Of a stretch of DNA of 64,000 bases, positions 35,059-44,705 are shown one piece after another. The translations under genes and the position numbers were made by a program. Within the stretch, counting starts at the first letter, position 1. Every line of letters begins with the position of its first letter. The notes under the pieces were generated by a model that saw only the letters and a program-made list of their open reading frames with translations, was not told the DNA's origin and searched no databases. The DNA comes from Paenibacillus sp. FSL R5-0517 (lineage in GTDB: Bacteria; Bacillota; Bacilli; Paenibacillales; Paenibacillaceae), in NCBI RefSeq assembly GCF_037974355.1, contig NZ_CP150235.1, positions 6,262,001 through 6,326,000 of the forward strand. The letters are read 5' to 3'.

Positions 35059-36845
35059 AAGGCTTCGCCTCCTGTATTGCAGGGAATTCGTACTGTAACA
35101 CTCGTCCCCTGTCCGTATTCACTTTCCATGCTCATCCCGTATTCAGGTCCAAAATGCATTACCATTCGTGAGGCTGCATTAACCAGTCCAATACTCGTCC
35201 CTGAACTCCATACCCGATCAGCCTCCCAGGTAAGTCGCTCCAGCCTGGACTGCATCTCCGCTAGTTTCTCAGCATCCATACCCACACCGTTATCACGAAT
35301 TCGAATCGTTACCTCTTTAGGTTCACAGACGACCTCAATGCCCAGCTTCCACTCCCCCGGTTTCTTCTCCAGACCATGCAAAAATGCATTCTCCACAATG
35401 GGTTGCAAAGACAACTTGGGAATATAACACGCCCGAAGTTCTCCGGTAATCTCCAGTGTATATTCAAGCTTGCCCCCAAAACGCTGCTTCTGAATGAGCA
35501 TATAATGTTCCAACTGATCGAGTTCAGACTGTAAAGGGACAAGTCCATCCGGCGCTCGCACAATATAACGAAACATCTCGCTCAAGGCTCGAATGACTTT
35601 ATAACTGTCTGCCGGTTTTTGCGAGTAGACCATGCCGCCAATCATCTGCAACGTATTTTGCAGGAAATGCGGATGGATCTGGGATTGCAGAGCTTTGAGC
35701 TCCGCCGTCTGCTTCTCCAGATTCATCAGGTAGTTGTCCCGAATGTGTTCCCGTATACGGCTTGACATGCCATGCAGATTTTTCTCCAACAGACCAATTT
35801 CATCCACCCGGCCGCTTCGTACCACTTCTCTGTCCTTAATCAACTGAATACCCTTCATGGAATTGGCCAGTCTGACAATGGGCTTCGATGTACGCCAGGC
35901 CACGAGCGCAGCTATTCCCACAGAAATGACGGTTGCCAGGCCACCTACAACCAGTCCGTATTTCATCGTTTCCAAGGCACTCTCGTTAATCACATGCGCA
36001 GGTACAATCTTGATCACACGCAGTCCTGACGGGTCGATGGAATGATAGAATACGTATTCCTTGGCTGTACGGATGAAACCGGAACTTTCTTTGGCGCCTG
36101 CCAATTGTTCCAATGCTTCAGCGGACGGCTGGATGTTTTGATTCGGCTGATAGACCGGGTTGCCCGCACTGTCGGCGATGTATACTGCATAATCCCCCCT
36201 GCTATCCAGCAGCTCAAGGGTCTGATTGAACTCAGCCCACTTGACCTCCAGACTAATGGCGCCGATCTGTGCCTGATCCTCGAAGCGATTCATGCTGCGA
36301 GTCATGTGAAACTTTTGCGGATCGTCCGGATCATTGATAATTGTAAAATCTTTATGTTGTGCAAAAAGCTCATGATACCCTTCCGGTATTTCCGATACCG
36401 TTTTTATGCGAGAATCCATGGAGTTGAAGGTGAACAGGGTGTCCAGTTCCTTCAGATACAGCTCAACGCCAAATACATAATTGCCGGCAGAATAGTATAC
36501 ACTGTTCAGCATATTGAACATGGCCTTCTGTTCGTCGAATCGGCTGGCTGCCGGTGCTTCCTGGTTCAACGCCAGATACTGATGCAGTTCGTCACTGATC
36601 TGAATCGAATAGATAATATTGTTCATGCGAGCGAACTGTTCACCCAGATAGATGGAGGCCCAGTTCATATTGGCACGGTTGGTCTCCATAATCTCCTCTT
36701 CCATGGAAGAGCGGGTATTCTCAGCTGCCATAGCGGTCATGGCAATGACGGGTAGAACAGCCAGCAGCGTCATGGTAAGAATCAATTTATTACGAATGCT
36801 GCGTTTGAAAGGATCTGTCAGCTTCCGATAACATTCAGTAAACAC
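35055..36845 (-). CDS. Sensor histidine kinase, YesM type
   Basis: 596 residues: N-terminal membrane helix (about 21-41), extracellular sensor of about 250 residues, second helix (about 300-322), HAMP, then the His_kinase domain with the phospho-His in SQIHPHFLQNTLQ, and an ATPase domain with N-box VENAFLHGLEK and G-box DNGVGM. The usual signal of this family is an extracellular oligosaccharide or a loaded binding protein. It lies upstream of its response regulator and the sugar ABC genes in one orientation. Confidence 0.9.
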   Translation of the reverse strand: MFTECYRKLTDPFKRSIRNKLILTMTLLAVLPVIAMTAMAAENTRSSMEEEIMETNRANMNWASIYLGEQFARMNNIIYSIQISDELHQYLALNQEAPAASRFDEQKAMFNMLNSVYYSAGNYVFGVELYLKELDTLFTFNSMDSRIKTVSEIPEGYHELFAQHKDFTIINDPDDPQKFHMTRSMNRFEDQAQIGAISLEVKWAEFNQTLELLDSRGDYAVYIADSAGNPVYQPNQNIQPSAEALEQLAGAKESSGFIRTAKEYVFYHSIDPSGLRVIKIVPAHVINESALETMKYGLVVGGLATVISVGIAALVAWRTSKPIVRLANSMKGIQLIKDREVVRSGRVDEIGLLEKNLHGMSSRIREHIRDNYLMNLEKQTAELKALQSQIHPHFLQNTLQMIGGMVYSQKPADSYKVIRALSEMFRYIVRAPDGLVPLQSELDQLEHYMLIQKQRFGGKLEYTLEITGELRACYIPKLSLQPIVENAFLHGLEKKPGEWKLGIEVVCEPKEVTIRIRDNGVGMDAEKLAEMQSRLERLTWEADRVWSSGTSIGLVNAASRMVMHFGPEYGMSMESEYGQGTSVTVRIPCNTGGEAL

Positions 36846-36875
36846 AGCGCATCCACTCCTGAGCTAAAATAGACA

Positions 36876-36910
36876 AACGCCCCAGCATGGAAGCCGAGGG
36901 CGCTTTGGTC
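36876..36910 (-). terminator. Probable terminator after the GH42 gene
   Basis: On the minus strand an AAA(G)CGCCC / GGGCGTTT stem with one bulge is followed by a short T-rich stretch. It separates the GH42 gene from the kinase operon. Confidence 0.5.
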
Positions 36911-36942
36911 TTGATATTCATTTTGGTAATTATTATTTCCTA

Positions 36943-38946
36943 TTATTGTTCGATAATCCGTACGCCCCATGGTTCCAGTCCGATCTTCTCTCCCGCAGCA
37001 ATCGGAATTCCTTCCAGAAGTTCGGTCCCTTCCCCATAGGCATTCACGAAGGATGTCGCCTCATCCGCATAATTGAAATAGTAGCGAATCGTATTTCCCT
37101 GATCGTTCACACCTGTCTTCACAATGATTGGAAAAGCCAGTTCCTGCTCAGCTCCCCATACACCCACTTCCTTCATGACACGTTCCAGTACCTTACGGAT
37201 CACCTCAGAACTGGTGTAACAGCCTACATAGGTTGCTTTGCCTTTTCCATAGGCATTCTGGGTAATTGCCGCATATTCACCCCAATGTGGATGATCATAC
37301 CAAGCAAGTACTTCAGCCGTTGTCGGTGTAATTAATTCCATCCAGGTGTGGATCTGATTCTGCTCTTCACCAACCCCAAATGGATCATCCCGCAGCGAAA
37401 CATGTTTTGGCTCTACAAAAAGGTTATAGCTGATTCCGCATGCCTCACTGATTAGGCCAGGCTGGCGGCTAGAGCGTACCTTGATATGCTCATTTGCAAA
37501 GCCGCTCTTGAACGAGTAGACGATATGTCCGCCATCCTGTACGAATTGATTCAATTTTTCCAGCAACGCATCCGATGCAGCATACAGAGCAGGTACAACG
37601 AGCACGTCATACGCCGCATAATTCTCAACAGACGGGTCGATCAGGTCACAGCCAATATTCATTTTATATAATTCATCGTACATCCAGCGAACCACATCAT
37701 TATAATTCTTGTCACTGGTGAAGTTAAAACCAAACCACTTGATTGATGTCAGGGCCTCATTGCTGAACAGCACAGCCACCCGATTTTTTTTCTTCAGATT
37801 AACGAGCTTTGGACTGAGACGGGCAAAATCCCTGCCAATAGTCTTCGCTTCGTTGTACACCGGATTCGGTTCAAAGTCATGACTGAGCAATCCTTTCCAA
37901 TACGTCTCGAACGAATTATGCAACGAATGCCAGTGCCAGTAGGCGACCATGTTCGCTCCGGATGCCAGATGACTGAATGCCTGCAACCGAAGTTGTCCCG
38001 GATAGGGAACCCAATGCCAGAATGCCTGCGCTTCGGTCTCCAGTACCAGATAATTGGATTGTTTGGTGGAACGAGCCACATCCCCGCCGAATGAAATCTC
38101 AATGCCTGTCAGATCATCCTGGGAAGGATGGTAGATATCCACACTGGTGATGTCAAAAGGTTTCGATGCGGCAAAATGATCCACATCCCCTTGAATGCCG
38201 TAGGAATATCCACGCCAATCGAAATCAAAGTTCTGGGTAACAAACTGTCCTTCCTGTTTGTATTCATTCACGATCCCCACTTGCCAAGCCAAAAAGTTGG
38301 TTACCAGCTGCCGCTGGAACTTGGCAAACTCAGCACCCAGACTACCGTTGATCGTTCCTACAACAGACGGGAAGTCTTCCCAGCTATTGATCCGATTACT
38401 CCAGTAATCGAGGCCAAATTCCTTGTTAAGCTCATCCAGAGAGCTGAACTTGTTCCGCATATATTTGACGAATTGCAATTGTACATTATCTCCGGCCGTA
38501 TTGTAATGTTTCGTCTCGTTATCCGTCTGATAACCGATGACCGCTGGATGTGTGCTTACCCGAGAGATCAGCTTGCGGATGATCCGCTCGGCATAGAATA
38601 GATAGGTTGGATGTGTAATATCCATGATCTGTCTTGCACCATATTTACCAGGTCCCTGTGAGGTAGTAGCCAGCACGTCTGGATGTTCCTTGACCATCCA
38701 CGTTGGAACAGCATACGTTGGTGTTCCAACGATGACCTGAATCCCCGCTTCATGCATGGCGTCCAGCACACGGTCTACGGAAGAGAAGTCAAATACGCCA
38801 TTCTGCGGTTCATGAGTACTCCAGGTTGATTCTGCAATGCGGACCACATTGATCCCGGCATCCTTCATCATCTGAATGTCCTTGTCCAATCTTTCATAAG
38901 GCATATATTCATCATAGTAGGCCACACCATATAATAATTTGTCCAT
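36943..38946 (-). CDS. GH42 beta-galactosidase
   Basis: 667 residues, normal size for family GH42. The N-terminal barrel contains the acid/base Glu in GYQTDNETKHY and the nucleophile Glu in YLVLETEAQAFW. The middle trimerisation domain and a C-terminal beta domain follow. No signal peptide, so it acts in the cytoplasm on imported galactosides. AAGGAG precedes ATG 38946. A 15-bp palindrome and a cre-like site lie upstream, together with a divergent AraC regulator. Confidence 0.9.
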   Translation of the reverse strand: MDKLLYGVAYYDEYMPYERLDKDIQMMKDAGINVVRIAESTWSTHEPQNGVFDFSSVDRVLDAMHEAGIQVIVGTPTYAVPTWMVKEHPDVLATTSQGPGKYGARQIMDITHPTYLFYAERIIRKLISRVSTHPAVIGYQTDNETKHYNTAGDNVQLQFVKYMRNKFSSLDELNKEFGLDYWSNRINSWEDFPSVVGTINGSLGAEFAKFQRQLVTNFLAWQVGIVNEYKQEGQFVTQNFDFDWRGYSYGIQGDVDHFAASKPFDITSVDIYHPSQDDLTGIEISFGGDVARSTKQSNYLVLETEAQAFWHWVPYPGQLRLQAFSHLASGANMVAYWHWHSLHNSFETYWKGLLSHDFEPNPVYNEAKTIGRDFARLSPKLVNLKKKNRVAVLFSNEALTSIKWFGFNFTSDKNYNDVVRWMYDELYKMNIGCDLIDPSVENYAAYDVLVVPALYAASDALLEKLNQFVQDGGHIVYSFKSGFANEHIKVRSSRQPGLISEACGISYNLFVEPKHVSLRDDPFGVGEEQNQIHTWMELITPTTAEVLAWYDHPHWGEYAAITQNAYGKGKATYVGCYTSSEVIRKVLERVMKEVGVWGAEQELAFPIIVKTGVNDQGNTIRYYFNYADEATSFVNAYGEGTELLEGIPIAAGEKIGLEPWGVRIIEQ

Positions 38947-39006
38947 GATTTAATCTCCTTTTTAAGTGGAAAATATAATGATCTTGACGTGTGCAAGAGT
39001 TGACAT

Positions 39007-39034
39007 ATTCCAAGTTGGAATGGTAGCGTTTACA
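39007..39034 (-). promoter_or_regulatory. Palindrome plus cre-like site upstream of the GH42 gene
   Basis: ATTCCAAGTTGGAAT (39007-39021) is a perfect 15-bp palindrome. It abuts, on the minus strand, TGTAAACGCTACCA (39034-39021), which fits the CcpA cre consensus at 13 of 14 positions. Together they suggest specific control and catabolite repression of GH42. Confidence 0.6.
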
Positions 39035-39194
39035 TTATTATCGGTTGAAGAACTTGGATTGTTCAGTAACCTCTTCAAACGCTGATATGTTCCATGGATT
39101 ATCCATGCTCGCGTTAAACTGATTATAATGAAGTATACTAAGGGTGCCGATTGTATAAGGCGAGTTGTTTTTACCCTTTTCCGAGGTGAATGTT

Positions 39195-40166
39195 ATGGAT
39201 ATCCGATCACAGCTCCGAGAAATGCCTCACCATACGCTGGCCCACTGGCTGCCTATTATCGACTCCAACATCAAATTCTATGGTGCGCACAGCCAACAAG
39301 TACCCCATGGATGGGCGATGCCGGAGGAATCACATCCGGGTTTTGAGGTTATGTTGATCATCCAAGGTACTCAGGAGAGTGTGATTCACGGTTATACCTA
39401 TACCGTGGAGGAAGGTTCCATTCTTCTCATTCCTCCCGGGTTCAAACATACGAATCAATGTGTATCGACGGAAGGCATGACTTATTTTAGCGCTCACTTT
39501 AATGTGGATGATCCGGTCTTTACCCTGAAGCTAATGTCACAGCATAGCCAAATCTACGCAGCAGGTACGGCCGTTAATCGGAAGATGCGCGTTGTGCTGG
39601 AGAGTTGGATGAGCATGATTAATGTATCCGAAGCCTACACATCCACGGACAAAATGATCATGCAGGCACGCATGTTTGAACTGTTCGCCCTGTTGTCCCA
39701 GGCCGCTGACAATGAACCGGAATCCACAACTTCCGTTGCTGCTTCACATGCACCAGCTCCAACAGCCATGCATTATGCGGGAGCTATAGCGGAGGCAATC
39801 AAGCAGGCATTCCATGCCCAGCTTCGAACCAAGGAAAGCAGTGTATCCACGGTCAAAGTAGAGCAGATTATATCCTCGTTTGGCATCAGCCCGGGATATG
39901 GTCTACAGGTCTTTCGCAAGGTGTACGGGCGATCACCCAGGGCTTACCTGTCCAGCTTGAAATTGCAGGAGGCCAAGGTACTGATCGAACAGCCTGAGCT
40001 GTCGCTCGGGGAAATTGCGTGGAAGCTCGGCTACACCCATCTGTCCCATTTCAGCAGACAATTCAAACGTTGGACAGGCCAGAGCCCGCTGCAATACCGC
40101 AACCATCATGCAGATGAATCAGGTGATCCTGTATCCTATAGATCTGAATCAAGTCCGGAATCTTGA
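39195..40166 (+). CDS. AraC-family regulator with cupin N-terminus
   Basis: 323 residues from ATG 39195 (GAGGTGA upstream; the frame is open 10 codons further). A cupin-like sugar-sensing domain (VMLIIQGTQ, EEGSILLIPPGFKH) is followed by two AraC helix-turn-helix motifs (last: LSLGEIAWKLGYTHLSHFSR). It is divergent from GH42 and is its likely regulator. Its 3' end overlaps mobA by 31 bp in antiparallel orientation. Confidence 0.85.
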   Translation: MDIRSQLREMPHHTLAHWLPIIDSNIKFYGAHSQQVPHGWAMPEESHPGFEVMLIIQGTQESVIHGYTYTVEEGSILLIPPGFKHTNQCVSTEGMTYFSAHFNVDDPVFTLKLMSQHSQIYAAGTAVNRKMRVVLESWMSMINVSEAYTSTDKMIMQARMFELFALLSQAADNEPESTTSVAASHAPAPTAMHYAGAIAEAIKQAFHAQLRTKESSVSTVKVEQIISSFGISPGYGLQVFRKVYGRSPRAYLSSLKLQEAKVLIEQPELSLGEIAWKLGYTHLSHFSRQFKRWTGQSPLQYRNHHADESGDPVSYRSESSPES

Positions 40167-40765
40167 TTGCGTATACGCTCATACTCTTCCGGCGTGTTCA
40201 TATTACTCATTTGCATCGCTACTTGATGGACACCTGCGCTCTCAAGCTCTTCCACTTCCACATAGCGGCAACCGATCTCTTCAAGCCATCGCATGACTCG
40301 AAGATGATCCTGGTTCAGACGCTGCTCCAGATCAGGGAGCACTCGCTTGTGGTAGGCCCCTGCAAGAGGGTGGACATGTCCATCCATGCGTGGAACGATA
40401 GCAGAATATGAGTTATGCGATTCGACCAGCTTTTTTATTCCATCGAAAAAAGACGTTTGCAGGAGCGGCATGTCGCAAGCGCATACCAGATTCCAGTCTG
40501 TATCGGAAGCTTCCAGCGCCGCGTGAAGACCGGCGAGTGGCCCCTTCCCCGGATAGTGATCCTGAACGCAGTCGTAGTCCATTGCACTGTAGGTTGTCAC
40601 ATGAGGTCCGGCAGCCACGATGATACGCGATACTGCGGGTCTCAAGGCCTTTGTGACATGTTGCAGTACAGCAGAACCGTTTAGTTCCAGCATGGCCTTG
40701 TTGGTCCCCATGCGGCTGGATAAACCTCCTGCCAATATGATGCCTGTCCATTCCCTTGAGTTCAT
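40136..40765 (-). CDS. mobA: Molybdenum cofactor guanylyltransferase
   Basis: 209 residues with the nucleotidyltransferase signature GIILAGGLSSRMGTNKAML near the N-terminus and the metal-binding CDMPLL. It attaches GMP to molybdopterin. No other Moco gene is adjacent; moaA is 13 kb away. AGGAGGG lies 11 nt upstream of ATG 40765. Confidence 0.9.
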   Translation of the reverse strand: MNSREWTGIILAGGLSSRMGTNKAMLELNGSAVLQHVTKALRPAVSRIIVAAGPHVTTYSAMDYDCVQDHYPGKGPLAGLHAALEASDTDWNLVCACDMPLLQTSFFDGIKKLVESHNSYSAIVPRMDGHVHPLAGAYHKRVLPDLEQRLNQDHLRVMRWLEEIGCRYVEVEELESAGVHQVAMQMSNMNTPEEYERIRNQDSGLDSDL

Positions 40766-40891
40766 GATGGCTTGTTCCCTCCTGGTGACGATATGAGCTT
40801 GTTATATCAATGGATCAACATTTGCTATAGATTGAATCCCCTTTCAACAAATGATACATTGAACAATATGCATTTGAAAGGAATGGCTTAA

Positions 40892-42121
40892 TTGGACAGA
40901 CCTATACCTTCAAAAGGTAATCCCTCATTGGGATCTCTGAAACTATATAACTTTTTCATATATGGCGCCATCTCCATCTTTGCCGGATTCCTGCAGTTAT
41001 ATCTGCAAGAGATTGGCATGACCAAACTAGAGATTGGCAGTCTGATGGCGATTGGACCTTTTGTCTCCTTGTTCGCCAACCCGTTCTGGGGTTTCTGGAG
41101 CGATAAATCCCGCAATATTCGCATCATTCTGATGATTATGATGGGAGGCACTTTTGTGCTCGCCCAAGGTGTATTCTATGCGCCCAGTTATACATGGATC
41201 TATGTAGCCATGATCTTTTTTTATTTTTTTCAAAGCCCATTATTCGCTCAAACCAATAGCCTGATTCTCGGATATATCGATGGCACAACCCAGAAGTTTG
41301 GATCATTCCGGCTCTGGGGTTCACTCGGTTGGGCACTGACTGCCGTTGCAGCTGGCCCGCTCATTGACCGTTTTGGTATCGGCAGTGTATCGATTATCTT
41401 TGCGTGCATGATTACTGTCGCCTTCGTGTTATCCGTGTTCCTGCCCAGACAGCCTATTGCTTCCGATACACCCGTGGTGACTTTTCGGCGGTTTGGCAAA
41501 GTCATGTTCAATCCGTATTTTATGACATTTATCGGTCTTGGTGTACTGGTCTCGGTACCCAATGCCATGAACAGTACATTTATGTCCTTATATATTGTAG
41601 AGATGGGTGGCGACAAACAGATGGTCGGCTGGGCCATCTTCACCTCATCCATTCTCGAAGTCGGTGTATTCCTGCTGCTCGACCGCTTGCTCAAACGCAA
41701 AATGAGCATGCTTCTGGCCTCTCTCATCCTGATCAGTCTGCTGTTTGCACTGCGCTGGCAGCTTATGGCACTGGCCAGCAACCCGATGGAGATTGTATTC
41801 ATTCAGCTGATGCATTCCATCACGTTCGGTGGGTACTTCTATGTAGGCACACAACTGACCATGCTGTTCATTCCAAGACCCTATCGTTCCTCCGGTCAAG
41901 CGGTCTATACGATGGCCTGGGGCGGTCTCTCAGGGGTTATTGCGGGTCTGTTCGGCGGCTGGCTGTTCCAGAACTTCGGGGCGGAAGTCATGTACAGTAT
42001 TGGCGTATTCTTCTCGCTCATCGGTGCTGTTGGATTCAGCATCATGTGGTTGTCGAACCGCCGTAACGGCTATCAGCCGGTTGTGTTGACGGAGATGGGC
42101 AATATGGATGAGGAGAGATAA
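40892..42121 (+). CDS. MFS transporter (LacY/nucleoside-symporter-like branch)
   Basis: 409 residues, twelve predicted helices, from TTG 40892 behind AAAGGAATGG. Motif A-like loop FWGFWSDKSRNIR between helices 2 and 3 and GSFRLWGSLGWAL are typical of the MFS_1-like group that includes sugar and nucleoside symporters. The substrate cannot be inferred, and no regulator is adjacent. Confidence 0.8.
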   Translation: MDRPIPSKGNPSLGSLKLYNFFIYGAISIFAGFLQLYLQEIGMTKLEIGSLMAIGPFVSLFANPFWGFWSDKSRNIRIILMIMMGGTFVLAQGVFYAPSYTWIYVAMIFFYFFQSPLFAQTNSLILGYIDGTTQKFGSFRLWGSLGWALTAVAAGPLIDRFGIGSVSIIFACMITVAFVLSVFLPRQPIASDTPVVTFRRFGKVMFNPYFMTFIGLGVLVSVPNAMNSTFMSLYIVEMGGDKQMVGWAIFTSSILEVGVFLLLDRLLKRKMSMLLASLILISLLFALRWQLMALASNPMEIVFIQLMHSITFGGYFYVGTQLTMLFIPRPYRSSGQAVYTMAWGGLSGVIAGLFGGWLFQNFGAEVMYSIGVFFSLIGAVGFSIMWLSNRRNGYQPVVLTEMGNMDEER

Positions 42122-42148
42122 TCTTTTGTTAGAAAAATTGAAAGATTG

Positions 42149-42302
42149 ATTTACACAAGAGCACTACGATGACAGAAGAATCTTTCGATCGCCGTTATCC
42201 CCGGATTTTTTTGATTCCCTTTTTTCAAGGTTAAAATCCAGGGATAAATGCGACCGCTCCGCTTCTTCAGGTTATTTCTGTCCTCTCCGTTATCGTGTAA
42301 AT
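42149..42302. repeat. Structured intergenic repeat, family A, copy 3 (best preserved)
   Basis: 154 bp bounded by ATTTACAC (42149-42156) and GTGTAAAT (42295-42302), with inner GACAGAA/TTCTGTC arms and a central stem TTATCCCCGGATTTT paired with AAAATCCAGGGATAA at 14 of 15 positions. Homologous to 13792-13942 and 3741-3928. Confidence 0.85.
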
Positions 42303-42374
42303 TAACGTTCAAACATTCAAACAAAAGATTATGGATAGTAGTAGTAAAGAGAAAGGAGTCTAAGGTTTGTGCTC

Positions 42375-42570
42375 CTAACGAACCTTAGACGCCTTATTTG
42401 CAGCAATTTCACGATATGCTAAAGCTAAGGAATCTCAGCCACGTTATATCGTATAAAAGACACTAAAAATCTCGAAAAGACAGGATAAACGAGGAAATAA
42501 GGTGTCTATGACTCGTTACGTTGCTGGAATGCCGAAATAAGCTTTAATAACATGTCCTCGGTTCGTTAGA
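42375..42570. repeat. Second cluster of the 24-25-bp motif
   Basis: One forward copy (42375-42398, CTAACGAACCTTAGACGCCT then TATT) and two inverted ones (42496-42520; 42536-42570 with about 10 extra bases before GGTTCGTTAGA). It follows copy 3 of the family A repeat, as at 14.0 kb. The rest of the 663-bp gap before glnS holds only a short tandem repeat and a terminator. Confidence 0.7.
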
Positions 42571-42601
42571 TTCTTGCTTCACACGCACATCCACCACTTC
42601 T

Positions 42602-42625
42602 GTTCATGTTCATGTTCATGTTCAT
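42602..42625. repeat. Short tandem repeat, GTTCAT x 4
   Basis: Four perfect units of the hexamer GTTCAT in intergenic DNA; a likely length-variable site. Confidence 0.85.
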
Positions 42626-42678
42626 GCCATATTATATGCTCGGTCTAAAACTAACCTAACTATATGTTGAAAAACAAA

Positions 42679-42720
42679 AGGGCATCCTTCGCCATGATCA
42701 TGACAAAGGATGCCCTTGCT
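42679..42720 (-). terminator. Intrinsic terminator of glnS
   Basis: AAGGGCATCCTT pairs with AAGGATGCCCTT; on the minus strand it is followed by TTGTTTTT. Confidence 0.8.
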
Positions 42721-42784
42721 TTAACATATCATTTGTCTGCTTGCCAGCACTCCGATGAACAGAGCTTAAGCTGATTCATCGAGC

Positions 42785-44557
42785 TTATGCCTTCGGCAGT
42801 TGGAATGAGCTTTTCAGAGATACGACCCGGTTAAATACCGGACGTCCTGGCTCGGAATGTTTCGGATCTACGCTGAAATAACCGTGACGGAAGAATTGGA
42901 ACTTGTCCTGGGCGTTCGCTTCCTTCATCTCTTGTTCCACATACCCGTGAACAACCTCAAGGGAGTTCGGGTTCAGTTGATCCAGGAACGTTTTCTCCGG
43001 TTGCTCTTCCACAACCTCCGTTTCAGCCCCAGCTACAGCCACTTCAACCTCAGCTTCTGGTGCTTCATCCAGGATCAAAGGCTCATACAGACGGAATTCA
43101 GCAGGTACCGCTTGAGTCGCTTCTACCCAGTGGATTGTACCTTTAACTTTACGGCCAGTGAAGCCACTACCGCTCTTCGTCTCCACATCATAGGTACAAT
43201 GAATCTCAGTCACATTGCCTTCTGCATCCTTGATTACATCGTTACATTTGATAAAGTATGCATGTTTCAGACGAACTTCGTTGCCAGGGAACAAACGGAA
43301 GTATTTATTCGGCGGATTTTCCATGAAATCGTCTTGTTCGATATAAATCTCACGAGAGAACGGAATTTGGCGATTCCCCATCTCCGGGTTCTCCACATTG
43401 TTCTCTGCTTCGAGCCATTCCACTTGCCCTTCCGGGTAGTTGGTAATAACCACTTTGAGCGGGTGCAGGACAGCCATCGTGCGTGGAGCTTTCAGTTTCA
43501 GGTCTTCACGTACAAAGTGCTCCAGCGTTTGCAGGTCGATGACCCCTTGGCTCTTGGAAATGCCTGTCTCGAATACAAAATCACGAATGGCTTCCGGCGT
43601 ATATCCCCGGCGGCGCAGACCCGAAATGGTCGGCATACGAGGATCATCCCAACCATCCACATGGCCTTCGTCCACGAGCAGCTTCAGCTTCCGCTTGCTG
43701 GTCACCATCTGGGACAGGTTCAGGCGGCCAAATTCGTATTGACGCGGTTGGCTCTCCATCTCACATTCCGCAATAACCCAATCGTAGAATGGACGTTGGT
43801 CCTCGAACTCCAGGGAGCAGAGGGAGTGTGTTACACCTTCAATGGCATCTTCGAGCGGGTGAGCGAAAGCGTACATCGGATAGATGCACCATTTGTCGCC
43901 CGTGTTATGATGATGTGCATGTGAAATCCGGTAAATTACCGGATCGCGCAGGTTGATATTCGGTGCAGACATATCGATCTTGGCACGCAGCACTTTCTCC
44001 CCGTTCTTGAATTCGCCTGCACGCATACGAGTGAACAGGTCGAGATTCTCTTCCACCGAACGATCACGGTACGGGCTGTTCTTGCCCGGCTCCGTCAGCG
44101 TTCCGCGCATTTGACGAATTTCGTCGGCGCTTTGGTCGTCGATATAGGCTTTACCTTTTTTAATTAACAAGACCGCACGGTTGTACATCTCATCAAAATA
44201 ATCCGAGGCAAAACGTTTCTCGTTCCACTCGTATCCGAGCCATTTCACATCTTCCTGAATCGATTGAACGTACTCTACATCTTCCTTGACCGGGTTCGTG
44301 TCATCAAAGCGCAAGTTCGTTTTGCCGCCAAATTCGCCGCCTAGCGTAAAGTTAATCCAGATCGCCTTGGCATGGCCGATATGCAGATAACCGTTCGGTT
44401 CCGGAGGAAAACGGGTAATAACTTCCTGGACTTTCCCTGACCGGAGATCTTCGGTAATAATATTTTTGATAAAGTTAGGTGGGGTTGTACGATTGTCCAC
44501 AGGTATCAAACCTTTCATGAATTGATTGGAACTTTCAGTAATTGCAACGCGTTTCAT
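42785..44557 (-). CDS. glnS: Glutaminyl-tRNA synthetase
   Basis: 590 residues, class I synthetase. HIGH is at residues 59-62 (PPEPNGYLHIGHAKA), the KMSKS equivalent is VTSKRKL at about 292, and the C-terminal anticodon-binding beta barrels are present. It loads tRNA-Gln directly. An acidic insert (about residues 495-525, rich in Glu, Ala and Val) interrupts the C-terminal barrels. Most Bacillales make Gln-tRNA through GatCAB, so a GlnRS here is notable and probably of transferred origin. AAAGG lies 9 nt before ATG 44557; ATG 44518 lacks a ribosome binding site. Confidence 0.95.
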   Translation of the reverse strand: MKRVAITESSNQFMKGLIPVDNRTTPPNFIKNIITEDLRSGKVQEVITRFPPEPNGYLHIGHAKAIWINFTLGGEFGGKTNLRFDDTNPVKEDVEYVQSIQEDVKWLGYEWNEKRFASDYFDEMYNRAVLLIKKGKAYIDDQSADEIRQMRGTLTEPGKNSPYRDRSVEENLDLFTRMRAGEFKNGEKVLRAKIDMSAPNINLRDPVIYRISHAHHHNTGDKWCIYPMYAFAHPLEDAIEGVTHSLCSLEFEDQRPFYDWVIAECEMESQPRQYEFGRLNLSQMVTSKRKLKLLVDEGHVDGWDDPRMPTISGLRRRGYTPEAIRDFVFETGISKSQGVIDLQTLEHFVREDLKLKAPRTMAVLHPLKVVITNYPEGQVEWLEAENNVENPEMGNRQIPFSREIYIEQDDFMENPPNKYFRLFPGNEVRLKHAYFIKCNDVIKDAEGNVTEIHCTYDVETKSGSGFTGRKVKGTIHWVEATQAVPAEFRLYEPLILDEAPEAEVEVAVAGAETEVVEEQPEKTFLDQLNPNSLEVVHGYVEQEMKEANAQDKFQFFRHGYFSVDPKHSEPGRPVFNRVVSLKSSFQLPKA

Positions 44558-44643
44558 TTAAATATACCTTTAACGGGGGAGGAGTTCAATAAAGAAGGCA
44601 CCAAAGTCAGGTACAGCCGTGCATAAATAGGCCCAAAACCATT

Positions 44644-44672
44644 TTGACGGGTTCGCTCGAATCATGTAGCAT
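44644..44672 (+). promoter_or_regulatory. Promoter of the DUF2164 gene
   Basis: TTGACG (44644-44649), a 17-bp spacer and TAGCAT (44667-44672) form a plausible sigma-A promoter, 33 bp before the start. Confidence 0.5.
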
Positions 44673-44705
44673 GATAGTAAAATAAAATTAAAGGGAGGGT
44701 TTCCC

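Noticed and set aside
42857..43924. 355-codon plus-strand frame opposite glnS
   Set aside because: Antisense to a conserved synthetase; Phe/Arg-rich shadow composition without a translation signal.
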